Notes: a model not told the origin generated them from the sequence alone. 64,000 bases of DNA from Stenotrophomonas sp. BIGb0135 (GCF_024810105.1 NZ_JANUDX010000007.1:167562-231561); one strand, 5' to 3'. Numbered from the stretch's first letter, positions 26,872-36,161 are shown. Made by a program: numbers and translations.

Positions 26872-28080
26872 TCAGCTGCGGTTGGGCAGCTTGAAACCGA
26901 TATAGGTGCCCGAGCTGAGGCCCATCAGCCCCAGCAGGGTGGGACTGAGCTCGGGCATGCTCAGGTTGTTGTAGACATCGGACAGGAAGATCACGCCCAG
27001 GATCAGCGTGAAGGCGAAGATCTGGAAACGATCGAAACGGTAGCCCTGCGCATCCGAGAGCAGGTCATGCAGCAGTCCGCGCGACGCCATCTCCGGCGCA
27101 GGGGCCTGCAGCGCGCGCAGCTCGCGGTCGATCTGCATCACCCGTTGCCGCGCGGCCTGCTGGCGCTCGCGCGGGTCGCCGCCCGCGCCCTCGTTGCCGT
27201 CCTGCCACATGCCGCGCGTACCGATCTCGCGCACCCGCTGCTGGCGTTCGTCCAGCAACGCCTGCTGGCGTGGCGCCGGCGCGGGCGCGCCGCCGGCATC
27301 GATCACCGCCTCGCTCAGCGCGGTGCCGGCACTGATGCCCAGCAGCGCCAGCAGCGATGGGTGGATCGTGTCGGTGGCATCGGTGATCAGCCAGATGGCG
27401 GTGTAGGACAGGTAGATCAGGAAGAACCACACCGCCATCTGGAAGCGGCCCAGGTCATACGGCCCCAGGCCGCCTTCGGCCGGCTTGCGGATGATGCTGG
27501 TGGTGCGTGCCAGCTGCACGAACACGGCCAGCGTCACCACCACCAGCAGCAGCGCGATGCCGCCGTACACCGGCGAAATCACCGTGAGCATCACCCGCCG
27601 TCCGTCGCCGTACACGGTGTCGAACGGCGCGCCATCGACCGGGCCCACGCTGAAGGTGACCGGCCGGCGCAATCCCTCGGGCGCGCCGAGCAGGTCGGTC
27701 CACACCGCGCGGCTGTCTTCGTTGACGCGCAGGTGGAACAACAGCCGGCCGCGGGTCACGTCGATCGCTTCGGGTGGATTGCCCGGCAGCGCGCGCCCAT
27801 CGATGAACGGCACCAGCCGGCGCGGATCGTTGTCGGCGGCCCAGTCGGCCAGCCCCTCCACGCGCACTTCCACGCTGTAGTCCAGCTCCAGGTGACCCTG
27901 CAGTTGGGTCACCTGCGGGCCGTTGGCGGCGTGGGCCGGCGCATGCGGCGCACACAGGCCCAGCAGCACCGCACCGAGCATCGCCAGGATGCGCAGCACC
28001 GCCAGGCGCAGGAAGCCGCGGCAGCGGCGTTGGTGGTGGTCCGCGACAGCCGCGGACGTTGGATCGACGGGCAAGGCCAT
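26872..28080 (-). CDS. Hypothetical multi-pass membrane protein
   Basis: The protein has 402 aa. A cleavable signal or first helix lies at about residues 25-50 (LRLAVLRILAMLGAVLLGLC). A periplasmic domain of about 115 residues has FIDGRALPGNPPEAIDVTRG and RLLFHLRVNEDSRAVW. Membrane helices follow near 172-190 and 212-235, then a cytoplasmic charged region and a last pair near 350-395. A GISAGTALSEAVIDAG motif is echoed near the C-terminus by GLSSGTYIGFKLPNRS. I do not recognise the family. It lies 63 bases upstream of the lysozyme gene on the same strand, so it could help release or control it; this is inference. Confidence 0.68.
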   Translation of the reverse strand: MALPVDPTSAAVADHHQRRCRGFLRLAVLRILAMLGAVLLGLCAPHAPAHAANGPQVTQLQGHLELDYSVEVRVEGLADWAADNDPRRLVPFIDGRALPGNPPEAIDVTRGRLLFHLRVNEDSRAVWTDLLGAPEGLRRPVTFSVGPVDGAPFDTVYGDGRRVMLTVISPVYGGIALLLVVVTLAVFVQLARTTSIIRKPAEGGLGPYDLGRFQMAVWFFLIYLSYTAIWLITDATDTIHPSLLALLGISAGTALSEAVIDAGGAPAPAPRQQALLDERQQRVREIGTRGMWQDGNEGAGGDPRERQQAARQRVMQIDRELRALQAPAPEMASRGLLHDLLSDAQGYRFDRFQIFAFTLILGVIFLSDVYNNLSMPELSPTLLGLMGLSSGTYIGFKLPNRS

Positions 28081-28171
28081 GAGCGTGCTCCATGCGGAGG
28101 GGACGCACGCCGCGGCGCGCCGTGCAGCACAGGTATAGGGCCAGCCCGGGACGCCGGTTGGTTGGCGTGTT

Positions 28172-28978
28172 TCAGGGGTTTGCCGGCGCGTTCCAGCGAC
28201 GCGGCGTCGGTCGGCGGGGCGACGCCGCGTGCCGGCTGCGTGGCGGCGTGGGCGCGGCCACGATCACCATGCTGGCCGCGCTGTACGGGAACACGCCCAG
28301 GTCGGATACATCGTCCGGCCCCGACTCGGGAAACACATGGCGACGACGGCCGGCGATCACCCGCTCCACCGTGATCTGGTCTTCCAGCGCGCCCATGCGC
28401 AGCGGTTGGGTGAACACCTCCACGCTCACCCCCATCCGGCCATGGCCCTGCACCGGCTGCGCGAACACCAGGTCGACCGATCGACCCGGGTCGATCACAT
28501 GCCAGCCGGAAGCGTCCTGGGCGAAGGCGAAGCGCGCGCTGCGGCCATCGCGGGCTGCCTCCAGGTGGAACGGCTGCAGCCCGATCGGGAGCGCCACCGG
28601 TCGCGCCTGCAGCAGCGTGTTCTGCAGCCATGGCGCCTGCAGCCCGTCGTCCAGCGCCAGGTCGACCTGCACGTCGAGCACCGCGAAGCTGAGTTCACCG
28701 ACGTTGCTGATGGTGACGGTGTGGCGGCTGTCGATGCCGTCGGCCGTGGTGCCCTCCAGGTCGCTGGCGATGCTCAGCGAGGCCAGTGCGCGCTGGTGCT
28801 CCCACAGCACCGGGCGGGCCGACAGCCACGCGTCCAGGGCGATCACGAACGAGACCCCGGCGATGGTCAGTGGCAAGGCCTGCTCGGCGACCAGGTGCAA
28901 CAACCGCAGCAGGCGCGTGCGCCATACCGAGGCTGGCCGCAGCGGGCGCGCGCGGCTGCGCGGGGCGCGGGCGCTCAT
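28172..28978 (-). CDS. Hypothetical single-pass membrane protein
   Basis: The protein has 268 aa from the ATG at 28976-28978. The open frame continues far upstream, but the start overlaps the stop of the upstream oxygenase gene and fits. A basic N-terminus ([20 protein letters not shown]) precedes one hydrophobic helix (ALPLTIAGVSFVIALDAWLS, about 34-53). A beta-rich periplasmic domain follows, with HTVTISNVGELSFAVLDVQV and AFAQDASGWHVIDPGRSVDL. The C-terminus has a second hydrophobic stretch FPYSAASMVIVAAPTPP and a basic tail. No family is recognised. Confidence 0.62.
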   Translation of the reverse strand: MSARAPRSRARPLRPASVWRTRLLRLLHLVAEQALPLTIAGVSFVIALDAWLSARPVLWEHQRALASLSIASDLEGTTADGIDSRHTVTISNVGELSFAVLDVQVDLALDDGLQAPWLQNTLLQARPVALPIGLQPFHLEAARDGRSARFAFAQDASGWHVIDPGRSVDLVFAQPVQGHGRMGVSVEVFTQPLRMGALEDQITVERVIAGRRRHVFPESGPDDVSDLGVFPYSAASMVIVAAPTPPRSRHAASPRRPTPRRWNAPANP

Positions 28979-29907
28979 GCCGGTCGCTCGGACAGCACGT
29001 GCGCATCGATGCCCAGGATCATGCGCTGGCCTTCGCCATGCGGGTCCTCGGCATGCAGCGCCGACACCTCGTGCCACAGCGGCGAGCCGGCATCGGGCTG
29101 GAACAGCCCCTCGCCTTCGCCCAGCGTGTGCTCCAGCAGCAAGGGGCCGGCACTGCCGCGGTAGACGCGGGAGGCACCGCCATGCACGCCACGCCGACGG
29201 ATCACCAATGCCGACAGGATGTAGTCCGCGCCATCCTGGTGCAGGCCCTCGGGCGCCGGCTCGGCGGCGCCAGGCCCGCGCGCGATCGTCAGCATCTGGT
29301 GCAACACCAGCCGCAGGCGCGTGGCCGCGCAGCGCTGGTGGATGGTTTCGGCGATGCCGGCGACCAGCCGCAGCGTGTCCGGATGGTAGGTCAGCGCCGC
29401 AGCGATCGGCGCGAACACCCGGTGCGGTGCACGGGCCGCCGCAGCGGGCTGCACGAAATGCGGGTCCTCCAGCGGCTGCAGCTGCCAGCAGGCGGTGGAG
29501 ACCCGCCGTGCGTCGTACTTGCGCATCGCCCGCCGGCGGTGCGGCTGGATGCGCTCCAGCGCGGCGCGCAGCACCGAGGGCAGGTGGTCGCGCACGGCGT
29601 TCCATACCGCGTCGGGCGCGGCGTCGTCGTCCTCCAGCAGCGCGCGCTGCGCAGGCGCGAGGATGCTGGCGTGCCGCTGCAGCACCTGGCGGCGACGCCG
29701 GGCCACGTCGTAGGCATCCCACGGCAACTGCGCGGCGTAGGCGGCCACGCTGTCCAGGAACCCGCGCTGCAGGCCCAGCTGCTCCATGCGGAACAGCTGC
29801 GGCAGCATCGCGTGCCGGCGTGGACGCGCCAGCGTGCAGGCCAGGCAATGCACGGCGCGCAGCGCCGGTGCACGGGAGGAGGGAACAGCATCGGCGTCGG
29901 CGTGCAT
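28975..29907 (-). CDS. 2OG-Fe(II) dioxygenase family protein
   Basis: The protein has 310 aa. The metal-binding facial triad looks complete: His223 and Asp225 in LHQDGADYIL, and a distal His279 in LWHEVSAL. The segment ALVIRRRGVHGGASRVY after the first pair matches the 2OG-Fe dioxygenase family PF10014, which hydroxylates free amino acids or related small molecules. The substrate here is unknown. The ATG at 29905-29907 has GGAG upstream at the right spacing. Its stop overlaps the start of the membrane-protein gene (ATGA). The N-terminal 80 residues are not part of the catalytic domain. Confidence 0.8.
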   Translation of the reverse strand: MHADADAVPSSRAPALRAVHCLACTLARPRRHAMLPQLFRMEQLGLQRGFLDSVAAYAAQLPWDAYDVARRRRQVLQRHASILAPAQRALLEDDDAAPDAVWNAVRDHLPSVLRAALERIQPHRRRAMRKYDARRVSTACWQLQPLEDPHFVQPAAAARAPHRVFAPIAAALTYHPDTLRLVAGIAETIHQRCAATRLRLVLHQMLTIARGPGAAEPAPEGLHQDGADYILSALVIRRRGVHGGASRVYRGSAGPLLLEHTLGEGEGLFQPDAGSPLWHEVSALHAEDPHGEGQRMILGIDAHVLSERPA

Positions 29908-30139
29908 GCGCGGTCTCCGCAGGGGAAGGGCACCGCGGTCGCGGATCGGCCGGATGCACCTGCTGTATAGCGATCGCCCCGCGCCGGCAACGCGCGCGCC
30001 GTTGCAGCGTTTTGTCAGCCGCTGCCAATGCGCTGCGCGCACCCCGCACACGCAGACGCCACCGTGCACGCGCGCGGTGGCGAGGGGGTCTGCATCAGGG
30101 GGGGCCGGGCGACGCGCGCGTGCTCAGCACCGCCGGCGC

Positions 30140-30334
30140 TCAGGGCACCGTGCTGTCGCCACGGTGGGCCAGGTGCAGCCGCGCGTGCAGGGCCTGCACG
30201 CGGTCCTGGTCCAGGCCGGTCACGGTATGGCAGGTATCGGCATCGACGCCGAAGCCGAAATAGTTGAGCGCGTTGAGGACGCCGATCGCCTCGTCATGCT
30301 CCAGCAGCAGGGAAAAATGCCCGGTGTCTCGCAT
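30140..30334 (-). CDS. Small hypothetical protein after the toxin-like gene
   Basis: The protein is 64 aa from the ATG at 30332-30334, with GGGAG five bases upstream. An ATG at 30346 would add four residues. The sequence (MRDTGHFSLLLEHDEAIGVL, NALNYFGFGVDADTCHTVTG) is acidic and looks like a compact cytoplasmic protein. I recognise no family. It follows the exported toxin-like gene by 36 bases on the same strand. That layout is usual for an immunity or antitoxin gene, but nothing in the sequence proves it. Confidence 0.55.
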   Translation of the reverse strand: MRDTGHFSLLLEHDEAIGVLNALNYFGFGVDADTCHTVTGLDQDRVQALHARLHLAHRGDSTVP

Positions 30335-30370
30335 GATGGCTCCCATGGCCCCGGCGACGGAGGCAGGCGG

Positions 30371-30805
30371 TCAGTTCTGGTTATTGTAGTAGGTGATCCC
30401 GCCCGTGGGCCGGAATGCCGTGCCGCAGTCGGCGACCGCGTTGTTGAAGATGACGATCGTGCCGCTGGCGGCATGCCAGTACTTGGTGCGAGCGCCACCG
30501 GCCAGCGCGACCCCGGCCGTACCGGTCAGGATGGCCTGTACGAAGCCCTCCAGCGCGGCGGCATCGACCAGGGTCGGGCCGGGAAAGGCCAGCCCGGCCT
30601 TGATGTTGCCGGTGACGAACTCGGCCTGGTGCCCGGCGAAGGCATGCGCGGCGATCGCGGCGGACGCCTGCTGGGCATCGGCTGCCGTGGCGGTGGTTGC
30701 CACCACGCACTGTGCCTGCGCGGGCAGGATCGCTGCCAGGCACAGGATCAGGCCGAACCACAGGGATAGCGCGGGGCGTTGCAGGACGTGCAGTGGACGG
30801 TGCAT
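30371..30805 (-). CDS. Exported protein, toxin-domain-like C-terminus
   Basis: The protein has 144 aa from the ATG at 30803-30805, after CCAGGAGTACGCCC. A Sec signal peptide is clear (residues about 12-32, LSLWFGLILCLAAILPAQAQ). The mature part has FVTGNIKAGLAFPGPTLVDA and KYWHAASGTIVIFNNAVADC, ending GTAFRPTGGITYYNNQN. The arrangement 'YW-A-SGTIVI-N...GTAFRP' reminds me of short C-terminal toxin domains of polymorphic toxins; this is from memory and unverified. A small ORF follows on the same strand. It could also be a harmless periplasmic protein. Confidence 0.6.
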   Translation of the reverse strand: MHRPLHVLQRPALSLWFGLILCLAAILPAQAQCVVATTATAADAQQASAAIAAHAFAGHQAEFVTGNIKAGLAFPGPTLVDAAALEGFVQAILTGTAGVALAGGARTKYWHAASGTIVIFNNAVADCGTAFRPTGGITYYNNQN

Positions 30806-30992
30806 GGGCGTACTCCTGGACAGGACAACCGGTGCGGCAACGACCATCGTGGGCGTTGCCGGCAGTGTCCGCCGGCGTGGTCCACGCGCGGCGATGCACT
30901 GCGTCTCCTGTATAGGCGCGCACCCGCAGGCGCCTTGCGCGGTGTGTTGCGCCGGCACCACCGCGCGTTGCGGATCGCGATGGCGCCTGGCG

Positions 30993-33035
30993 TCAGCCGG
31001 CGGCGATGGCGCCGTCGGGTGCGGCGCTGGCCACCACTGGCGCCTCGGGGAACAACGCAAAGCGCAACCCCATCACGCCCATCAACGCCTCGTCGCGGGC
31101 CTTGCCCGGCGCGACCGTCTGCACCCGCTTCAGCGAGGCCTCCAGCTTGGCCTGCAGAGCGGTCGGTGCCGGCAGCGGCCCCCGATGGGCCACCTGTGCA
31201 CGGTAGTGCGTGGCCACATCGTCCAGGATCGATTCGATCGCCGCCATGCTGGTGGGTGGCAGGTCGTGCCGGGCGCGCCGCAGCTGCAGGATGTTCAAGC
31301 CGATGCGGGCTTCGGTGAGCATGTCCACCGAGGCGATGTCGCTGCCTTGCGGGGTGGCCGCCAGGCGCGGGGCAAGCAGGCCGAGCAGGTCCAGCATGCG
31401 CGCGGCGAACTGCTGCCGGTCCTGCTGGCCATGGCCTTCGGCGGCCTCGGCCAGCGTGGTCCAGCCCTGTCGCACCAGCCGGCGCGCGGTCCATTCGGCG
31501 CCCACCGAACGGAACAAGCGGGTCATCACCACGGCAAAACCGATGCCGATGAACATCGCCACCGAGGAGTTGATGAAGGTCTGGATGTTGGCGCTGTAGG
31601 TGTTCTGCACATTGAGCAGGGCCACCAGGTTGACCATCAGCGGCAGCCCGATCAGCGCGGTCTGCGGCTTGTGCAGAAGCAGGCCCACCGGCAGGAACAC
31701 CACCGCCAGCACCAGCGCCAGGCTGCCGACATCATGCACCGCCGGGAACACGCCGAACAGGTACACAGCGGCCACCAGGCTGGCCACGATCGCCCACAGC
31801 AGGAAGGACAGCATGCTCGGCGCCGGGTCGTCCTGGGCGGCGAAGAATGCCGCGGCCACGGCGGCCATCATCGCGCCATTGCCGCCACCTTCCCAACCGA
31901 GCGCGATCCACAGCGCGCAGTAGGTCATCAATGCGACGCCGGCGCTGGCGGCGGAGAACAGCGCCATGCCGTAGTCCACGTGGCGTGCGTCGCCCACGCG
32001 CTTGGCGCGGATGCGGTAATGGGCGATGTCGCGCGGGGCACTGCCGTGTTCGATCGCGTCCTGCAGGGTGGCGCAGTCCTGCCAGAGGTCCACCAGCTCC
32101 TCCAGGCGCAGCAGCAGGGTGACCAGCAACAGGTGGTCCAGTTCGCCATCCACCGCCGGCTTCAATGCCAGGATGCGCTCGCGCAGCGCCGCATACGCAC
32201 TGGCGCTTGAGCGGCCCGGCGTGTCCAGCCAGTCGGCGATGTCGGCCACCAGCGCCTCGAGCCCTGGCGGCAGCGCACGGCCTCCGGCCCGCAACGCGCC
32301 CAGGCGGTCGGCGATCGAGGACAGCACCGGCAGCATCAGCAGCATCCGCTCGCGCAGTCGTTCCATCGAGATCGCCGCACCGGCATGGCGCGGGTCGTCG
32401 CGGCGCAGGAATTCGATCAAGGCCTCGAACTGCACCAGGTCGGCTGCCAGACGGTTGCGCGGGGCATGCGCCTGGCCGCGCAGCAGGATCTGCCGGCACC
32501 ACTGCGCCGCATCGCCCATCCAGTTGCCGATCCGCGAGCGCAGCATCGGTCGCACCGAGGCAGGGAAGAACAGCGAGGCAAACAGCACCGCCACCACCGT
32601 GCCCAGGATGATCTCCTCGCTGCGCGCCACCACCGTGTCGAAGATGGTGTCCGGCGAGGTCACCGCCGGGAAGCCGATGAAGGCGGTGGTATAGCCGGCC
32701 AGCAGGAATGCGTAGCCGCGCGGGCCGCGGTTGAGCAGGGCGATGAACAGGCAGGCGGACAACCACAGCGACATCGCCGCGCTCAGCAGCAACGGCGTTT
32801 CCACCAGGTGCGGCAGCATCCACAGCGTGGCCGCGCCGGCGAGCAGCGTGCCCAGGATGCGGTAGACACCCTTGGCGCGGGTGGGGCCGAGCATCGGCTG
32901 GGTGACGATGTAGACGGTGGCCATCGCCCAATACGGGCGTGACAGGTTGCCGGCCAGGCCGATGTACAGCGCAGCCAGCGCGGCCAGGAAGGTCTTGACC
33001 GAAAACAGCCATGCCTGGCGATCCAGCAGCAGCAT
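30993..33035 (-). CDS. FUSC-family membrane protein (AaeB-like efflux component)
   Basis: This 680-aa protein has the duplicated FUSC layout: an N-terminal block of about six helices starting LFSVKTFLAALAALYIGLAG, a long cytoplasmic region, then a second helical block (FLLWAIVASLVAAVYLFGVF, LALVLAVVFLPVGLLL, VAMFIGIGFAVVMTRLF) and a cytoplasmic tail. AaeB proteins export aromatic carboxylic acids together with an HlyD partner. Here the partner, an outer-membrane NodT protein and an AaeX-like peptide are all encoded upstream. The start ATG lies three bases after the NodT stop. Substrate is not visible from sequence. Confidence 0.88.
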   Translation of the reverse strand: MLLLDRQAWLFSVKTFLAALAALYIGLAGNLSRPYWAMATVYIVTQPMLGPTRAKGVYRILGTLLAGAATLWMLPHLVETPLLLSAAMSLWLSACLFIALLNRGPRGYAFLLAGYTTAFIGFPAVTSPDTIFDTVVARSEEIILGTVVAVLFASLFFPASVRPMLRSRIGNWMGDAAQWCRQILLRGQAHAPRNRLAADLVQFEALIEFLRRDDPRHAGAAISMERLRERMLLMLPVLSSIADRLGALRAGGRALPPGLEALVADIADWLDTPGRSSASAYAALRERILALKPAVDGELDHLLLVTLLLRLEELVDLWQDCATLQDAIEHGSAPRDIAHYRIRAKRVGDARHVDYGMALFSAASAGVALMTYCALWIALGWEGGGNGAMMAAVAAAFFAAQDDPAPSMLSFLLWAIVASLVAAVYLFGVFPAVHDVGSLALVLAVVFLPVGLLLHKPQTALIGLPLMVNLVALLNVQNTYSANIQTFINSSVAMFIGIGFAVVMTRLFRSVGAEWTARRLVRQGWTTLAEAAEGHGQQDRQQFAARMLDLLGLLAPRLAATPQGSDIASVDMLTEARIGLNILQLRRARHDLPPTSMAAIESILDDVATHYRAQVAHRGPLPAPTALQAKLEASLKRVQTVAPGKARDEALMGVMGLRFALFPEAPVVASAAPDGAIAAG

Positions 33036-33038
33036 GGC

Positions 33039-34496
33039 TTACCTCGCTGCCGCGCGCGGGGCCACGGCGTCGGCGTTCCAGCCGCCGCCAAGCGCCAGGA
33101 ACAGCTGGATCTGGTCACGCGACACCTGCGCCTGCGCGGCGGCCAGCGTTGCATCGGCCGAGACCAGCGTGCGGTCGGCGTCCAGGCTGGCCAGGTACGG
33201 GGTGCGCCCGCCCTGGTACAGGCGCCGGTTCTGGCTGGCGGCCAGTTCGGCCTGCTGCTGCGCGGTCTGCAGCGATTGCAGGCGCTGCAGGTCGTGCGCA
33301 TAGCGGCTGAGCGCGGTCTGGGTTTCGCGCAGCGCCTGCAGCACGCTGTGGTCGAACTCGGCCAGGGCGGCATCGGCGCCGGCTTCGGTGGCGTGGATGC
33401 GCGCGTGGGTGCCCGAGGACGGCAGCGTCCAGGAAATCAGCGGGCCGATCGACCACTGCTGGGTCAGCGGCTGGCCGAAATCCTCCAGCAGGCCGGCCGC
33501 GCCGAGCGAGGCGCCCAGGCGGATGTCCGGGTACAGCTCGGCGGTGGCCACGCCAATGCGGGCGGTGGCCGCGGCCAGGCGGCGCTCGGCCTGGCGCACG
33601 TCGGGGCGGCGTGCCAGCAGCGCACGGCCATCACCCACCGGCAACGGCTGGGCCAGCGTGGGTGCCTGGCTGCAGTCGGCCACGCCATCGGGCAGCTGCC
33701 CCGGGGTGCGGCCGAGCAGGGCGGCCAACTGGTATTCGGACGCCTGGCGCTGCGCCCGCAGCGGCGGCAGCGCCGCCTCCAGCATCGCGACCTGGGCGTT
33801 GGCGCGGGCCAGCTCGGGCGGCGTGCCACGGCCGGCGTCGATCAGCCGCTGGGTGACCTCGCGACTGCGCTGCTGCAGTTGCAGCGAGTGCTCGGCCACG
33901 TGCAGCTCATGGTTGGCATGGCAGATCTCCACGTAGCTGCCGGCGACCTGCGCCACCAGCGACACCCGGGCCAGGTCGAGCGCGGCGGCCACGCTCTGCT
34001 CGTCGGCGTGCGCGGCCTCGGAGGCGCGCTTGAGCTTGCCGAACAGGTCGAACTGGTAGGACACCGCGAACTTGCCGTCGGCCAGGTTGATCGGCGGCAG
34101 TTCGTGTTCCAGCAGGAAGGATTCGGCCGACAGCTGCGCGCGGCTCACCCCGGCCTCGGCCTCGTACTCGAAACCACCGGCATCCAGCGCCTGCTCGTAC
34201 ACGGCGGCGGCGCGGCGCAGGTTGGCATCGGCCACCTTGAGTTCCACGTTGTCGCGCAGGGCCTGCTGCACCAGTGCGTTGAGGGTGTCGTCCTGGTACA
34301 GCTCCCACCAGCGCGCCGGCAGCGCGGCGCCGGCGGCCACCTGCGGGTTGCCGGTGTCGATGAAGGCCGCGTTGGCCTCGGGCCGCTGGAAGGCCGATCC
34401 CTCGGGCACGGCGTAATCCGGGCCCACGGTCTTGCACGCGGCCAGGGTGGTCAACGCCAGCCCCAGCGCGATGCGGTGCAGGGCAGGGCGGCTCAC
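33039..34496 (-). CDS. Outer-membrane efflux lipoprotein, NodT/OprM family
   Basis: This 485-aa channel protein has a lipoprotein signal, MSRPALHRIALGLALTTLAAC, lipobox LAAC with Cys21. The mature start KTVGPDYAVPEGSAFQRP is typical of the NodT family. Two outer-membrane efflux repeats follow, with LARVSLVAQVAGSYVEICHA and ELARANAQVAMLEAALPPLR in the first, and LLARRPDVRQAERRLAAATA and IGVATAELYPDIRLGASLG in the second. It should form the outer-membrane duct for the HlyD-FUSC pump. Its ATG overlaps the HlyD stop (ATGA). Confidence 0.93.
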   Translation of the reverse strand: MSRPALHRIALGLALTTLAACKTVGPDYAVPEGSAFQRPEANAAFIDTGNPQVAAGAALPARWWELYQDDTLNALVQQALRDNVELKVADANLRRAAAVYEQALDAGGFEYEAEAGVSRAQLSAESFLLEHELPPINLADGKFAVSYQFDLFGKLKRASEAAHADEQSVAAALDLARVSLVAQVAGSYVEICHANHELHVAEHSLQLQQRSREVTQRLIDAGRGTPPELARANAQVAMLEAALPPLRAQRQASEYQLAALLGRTPGQLPDGVADCSQAPTLAQPLPVGDGRALLARRPDVRQAERRLAAATARIGVATAELYPDIRLGASLGAAGLLEDFGQPLTQQWSIGPLISWTLPSSGTHARIHATEAGADAALAEFDHSVLQALRETQTALSRYAHDLQRLQSLQTAQQQAELAASQNRRLYQGGRTPYLASLDADRTLVSADATLAAAQAQVSRDQIQLFLALGGGWNADAVAPRAAAR

Positions 34497-35407
34497 AACG
34501 CCGCCTGTGCCGGTCGCACCGGCGTGGGCGTGGGCGTGGCCGTATCCGGCTGGATGGTGACCGTGGCGGTGCGCCCGGCGATCAGGTTCACGCCCGCCGG
34601 CACCGTGTCGATGTGGATGCGCACCGGGATGCGCTGGGCCAACCGCACCCAGTCGAAGGCCGGGGTCACGTTCGGCAGCAGGCTGCTGCCTTCGCTGCGG
34701 TAACGGTCCTCGATGCCGGCGGCGATGCTCTGCACGTGGCCCTGCAGCGGCTGCGCCTCGCCCATCAGGCGGATGTCCACCTTCTGCCCGGGATGCACGC
34801 CGCGCAGCCGGGTCTCCTCGAAGTACCCATCCACGCGGAACGAGCCGGTATCCAGCACGGCCATCACCGGGCGCCCGGCGGTCACGTAGTCACCGGCACG
34901 CACGGTGCGGTCATTGACGTGCCCGTCGCTCGGGCTGCGCACCTCGGTGCGGGCCAGGTTGAGCCTGGCCAGATCGACTGCGGCCTGCGCGGTGGCCATC
35001 GAGGCCTGCGCGGCGAGCAGCTTGGCGCGGCGCACTTCGGCGTCCTCGGCGGCGACCAGGTCCTGCAGGCTGCGGTCACGCGCGATCTCGCGGCGCAGCT
35101 GGTCCAGCGTGGCGCGGCGTTCGCCGAGGGCGGCCTGGGCCTGCTCCAGCGCGATCTGGTAGCGGGCCCGATCGACCACGAACAGCACCTCGCCGCGCTT
35201 GACCGGCTGGTTGTCGGCCACCTTCACCGCTTCCACCAGCCCGGACACATCCGGCGCCACCTGCACCACGTCGGCGCTGACGTGCGCATCGCGCGTCCAC
35301 GGTTCGTCCATGTAATACGCCCACAGGTGGCGCAGCACCAGCACGGCGGCAACCACCGCCACGACGGTCAGCACGACCGGGAAAGCACGCTTGAGGATCT
35401 TGTTCAC
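34493..35407 (-). CDS. HlyD/EmrA-family periplasmic adaptor (AaeA-like)
   Basis: The protein is 304 aa from the GTG at 35405-35407, which overlaps the DUF1656 stop (GTGA). A TTG four codons earlier is an alternative. One N-terminal helix (FPVVLTVVAVVAAVLVLRHL) is followed by the HlyD signature. It begins WTRDAHVSADVVQVAPDVSG and GEVLFVVDRARYQIALEQAQ, then a coiled-coil hairpin (about residues 85-150) and LARTEVRSPSDGHVNDRTVR. It links the inner-membrane FUSC pump to the NodT channel. The C-terminus is Thr/Pro-rich. Confidence 0.9.
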   Translation of the reverse strand: MNKILKRAFPVVLTVVAVVAAVLVLRHLWAYYMDEPWTRDAHVSADVVQVAPDVSGLVEAVKVADNQPVKRGEVLFVVDRARYQIALEQAQAALGERRATLDQLRREIARDRSLQDLVAAEDAEVRRAKLLAAQASMATAQAAVDLARLNLARTEVRSPSDGHVNDRTVRAGDYVTAGRPVMAVLDTGSFRVDGYFEETRLRGVHPGQKVDIRLMGEAQPLQGHVQSIAAGIEDRYRSEGSSLLPNVTPAFDWVRLAQRIPVRIHIDTVPAGVNLIAGRTATVTIQPDTATPTPTPVRPAQAAL

Positions 35408-35613
35408 GATTGCATCCAACGCATCAGGGAAAACAACCCGCCGAGCACGATCACGTACACGGCCAGGTTGAACAGGGCGGGGTGCCAGATGTGGCGGTAG
35501 GCGCCGGTGCGCTGCAGGACAAGGCGCAACCCGCTGATGAGCAGGTAGGCCAGCAGCATCAGCCCGAGCAGGGTCGGGACGAACACACCATAGAGACTGA
35601 ATTCACCGTACAT
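35404..35613 (-). CDS. DUF1656 small membrane protein (AaeX-like)
   Basis: This 69-aa protein has two hydrophobic helices (GVFVPTLLGLMLLAYLLISG and LFNLAVYVIVLGGLFSLMRW), with the DUF1656 hallmark Y-HIWHPALFN between them. AaeX-type peptides always sit next to HlyD and FUSC genes, but their role is unknown. The ATG at 35611-35613 gives the normal family length; a longer frame to 35673 was rejected. The stop overlaps the HlyD start, indicating translational coupling. Confidence 0.88.
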   Translation of the reverse strand: MYGEFSLYGVFVPTLLGLMLLAYLLISGLRLVLQRTGAYRHIWHPALFNLAVYVIVLGGLFSLMRWMQS

Positions 35614-35697
35614 CGAGGCAAAGGGTTCACTGGGGGAGCGGAAAGGGGGACGCCCGGCGCCGCAGCACGGCACCGGGCGGTACAGCGGCGAATCGGT

Positions 35698-36153
35698 TTA
35701 CGTCACGCGGTCGGCCGCATCGGCCAGCAGCTGCCACAGCTTCAGCACGGTGCGCAGTTCATCCATGGACAGCGCGCCGAACACGTCCTCGCGCAGCCCG
35801 ATCAACGCGGTCTCCAACTGGCTGACCAGGGCCTCGCCCTTGTCGGTGAGCCACAGCAGGTTGGCGCGGCGGTCGCTGGCGTCGCATTCGCGGCGGACCA
35901 GGTCGCTGGCCGACAGCTTGTCCAGCAGGCGCACCAGCGACGGGCCTTCCATGCCCAGCTGCTGGGCCAGCGTGACCTGGCGGATACCGCCGCCGGCCCG
36001 GCCGATCATCAACAGCGGCATCGTGCAGGCGGCTGAAATGCCATAGCTGCCCAGGGCCTGGTCGGCCAGGCGCTGCCACTGCCGCCCTGCATAGAGCAGG
36101 CCGGAGCTGAGCTGCATCTGCAGCTGGGTGCGTTCGTCGAGGGTACGTTTCAT
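35698..36153 (-). CDS. MarR-family transcriptional regulator
   Basis: This 151-aa winged-helix repressor starts [20 protein letters not shown]. The DNA-binding part contains [20 protein letters not shown] as the recognition helix region. [20 protein letters not shown] with WLTDKG is the wing and the DxRxK-like family motif. A dimerising C-terminal helix pair follows. It heads the efflux genes, 84 bases upstream of DUF1656, and a palindrome lies just before its start. It probably represses itself and the pump and is released by an aromatic ligand; the ligand is a guess from the AaeAB-like pump. Confidence 0.9.
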   Translation of the reverse strand: MKRTLDERTQLQMQLSSGLLYAGRQWQRLADQALGSYGISAACTMPLLMIGRAGGGIRQVTLAQQLGMEGPSLVRLLDKLSASDLVRRECDASDRRANLLWLTDKGEALVSQLETALIGLREDVFGALSMDELRTVLKLWQLLADAADRVT

Positions 36154-36161
36154 GGCAGATC

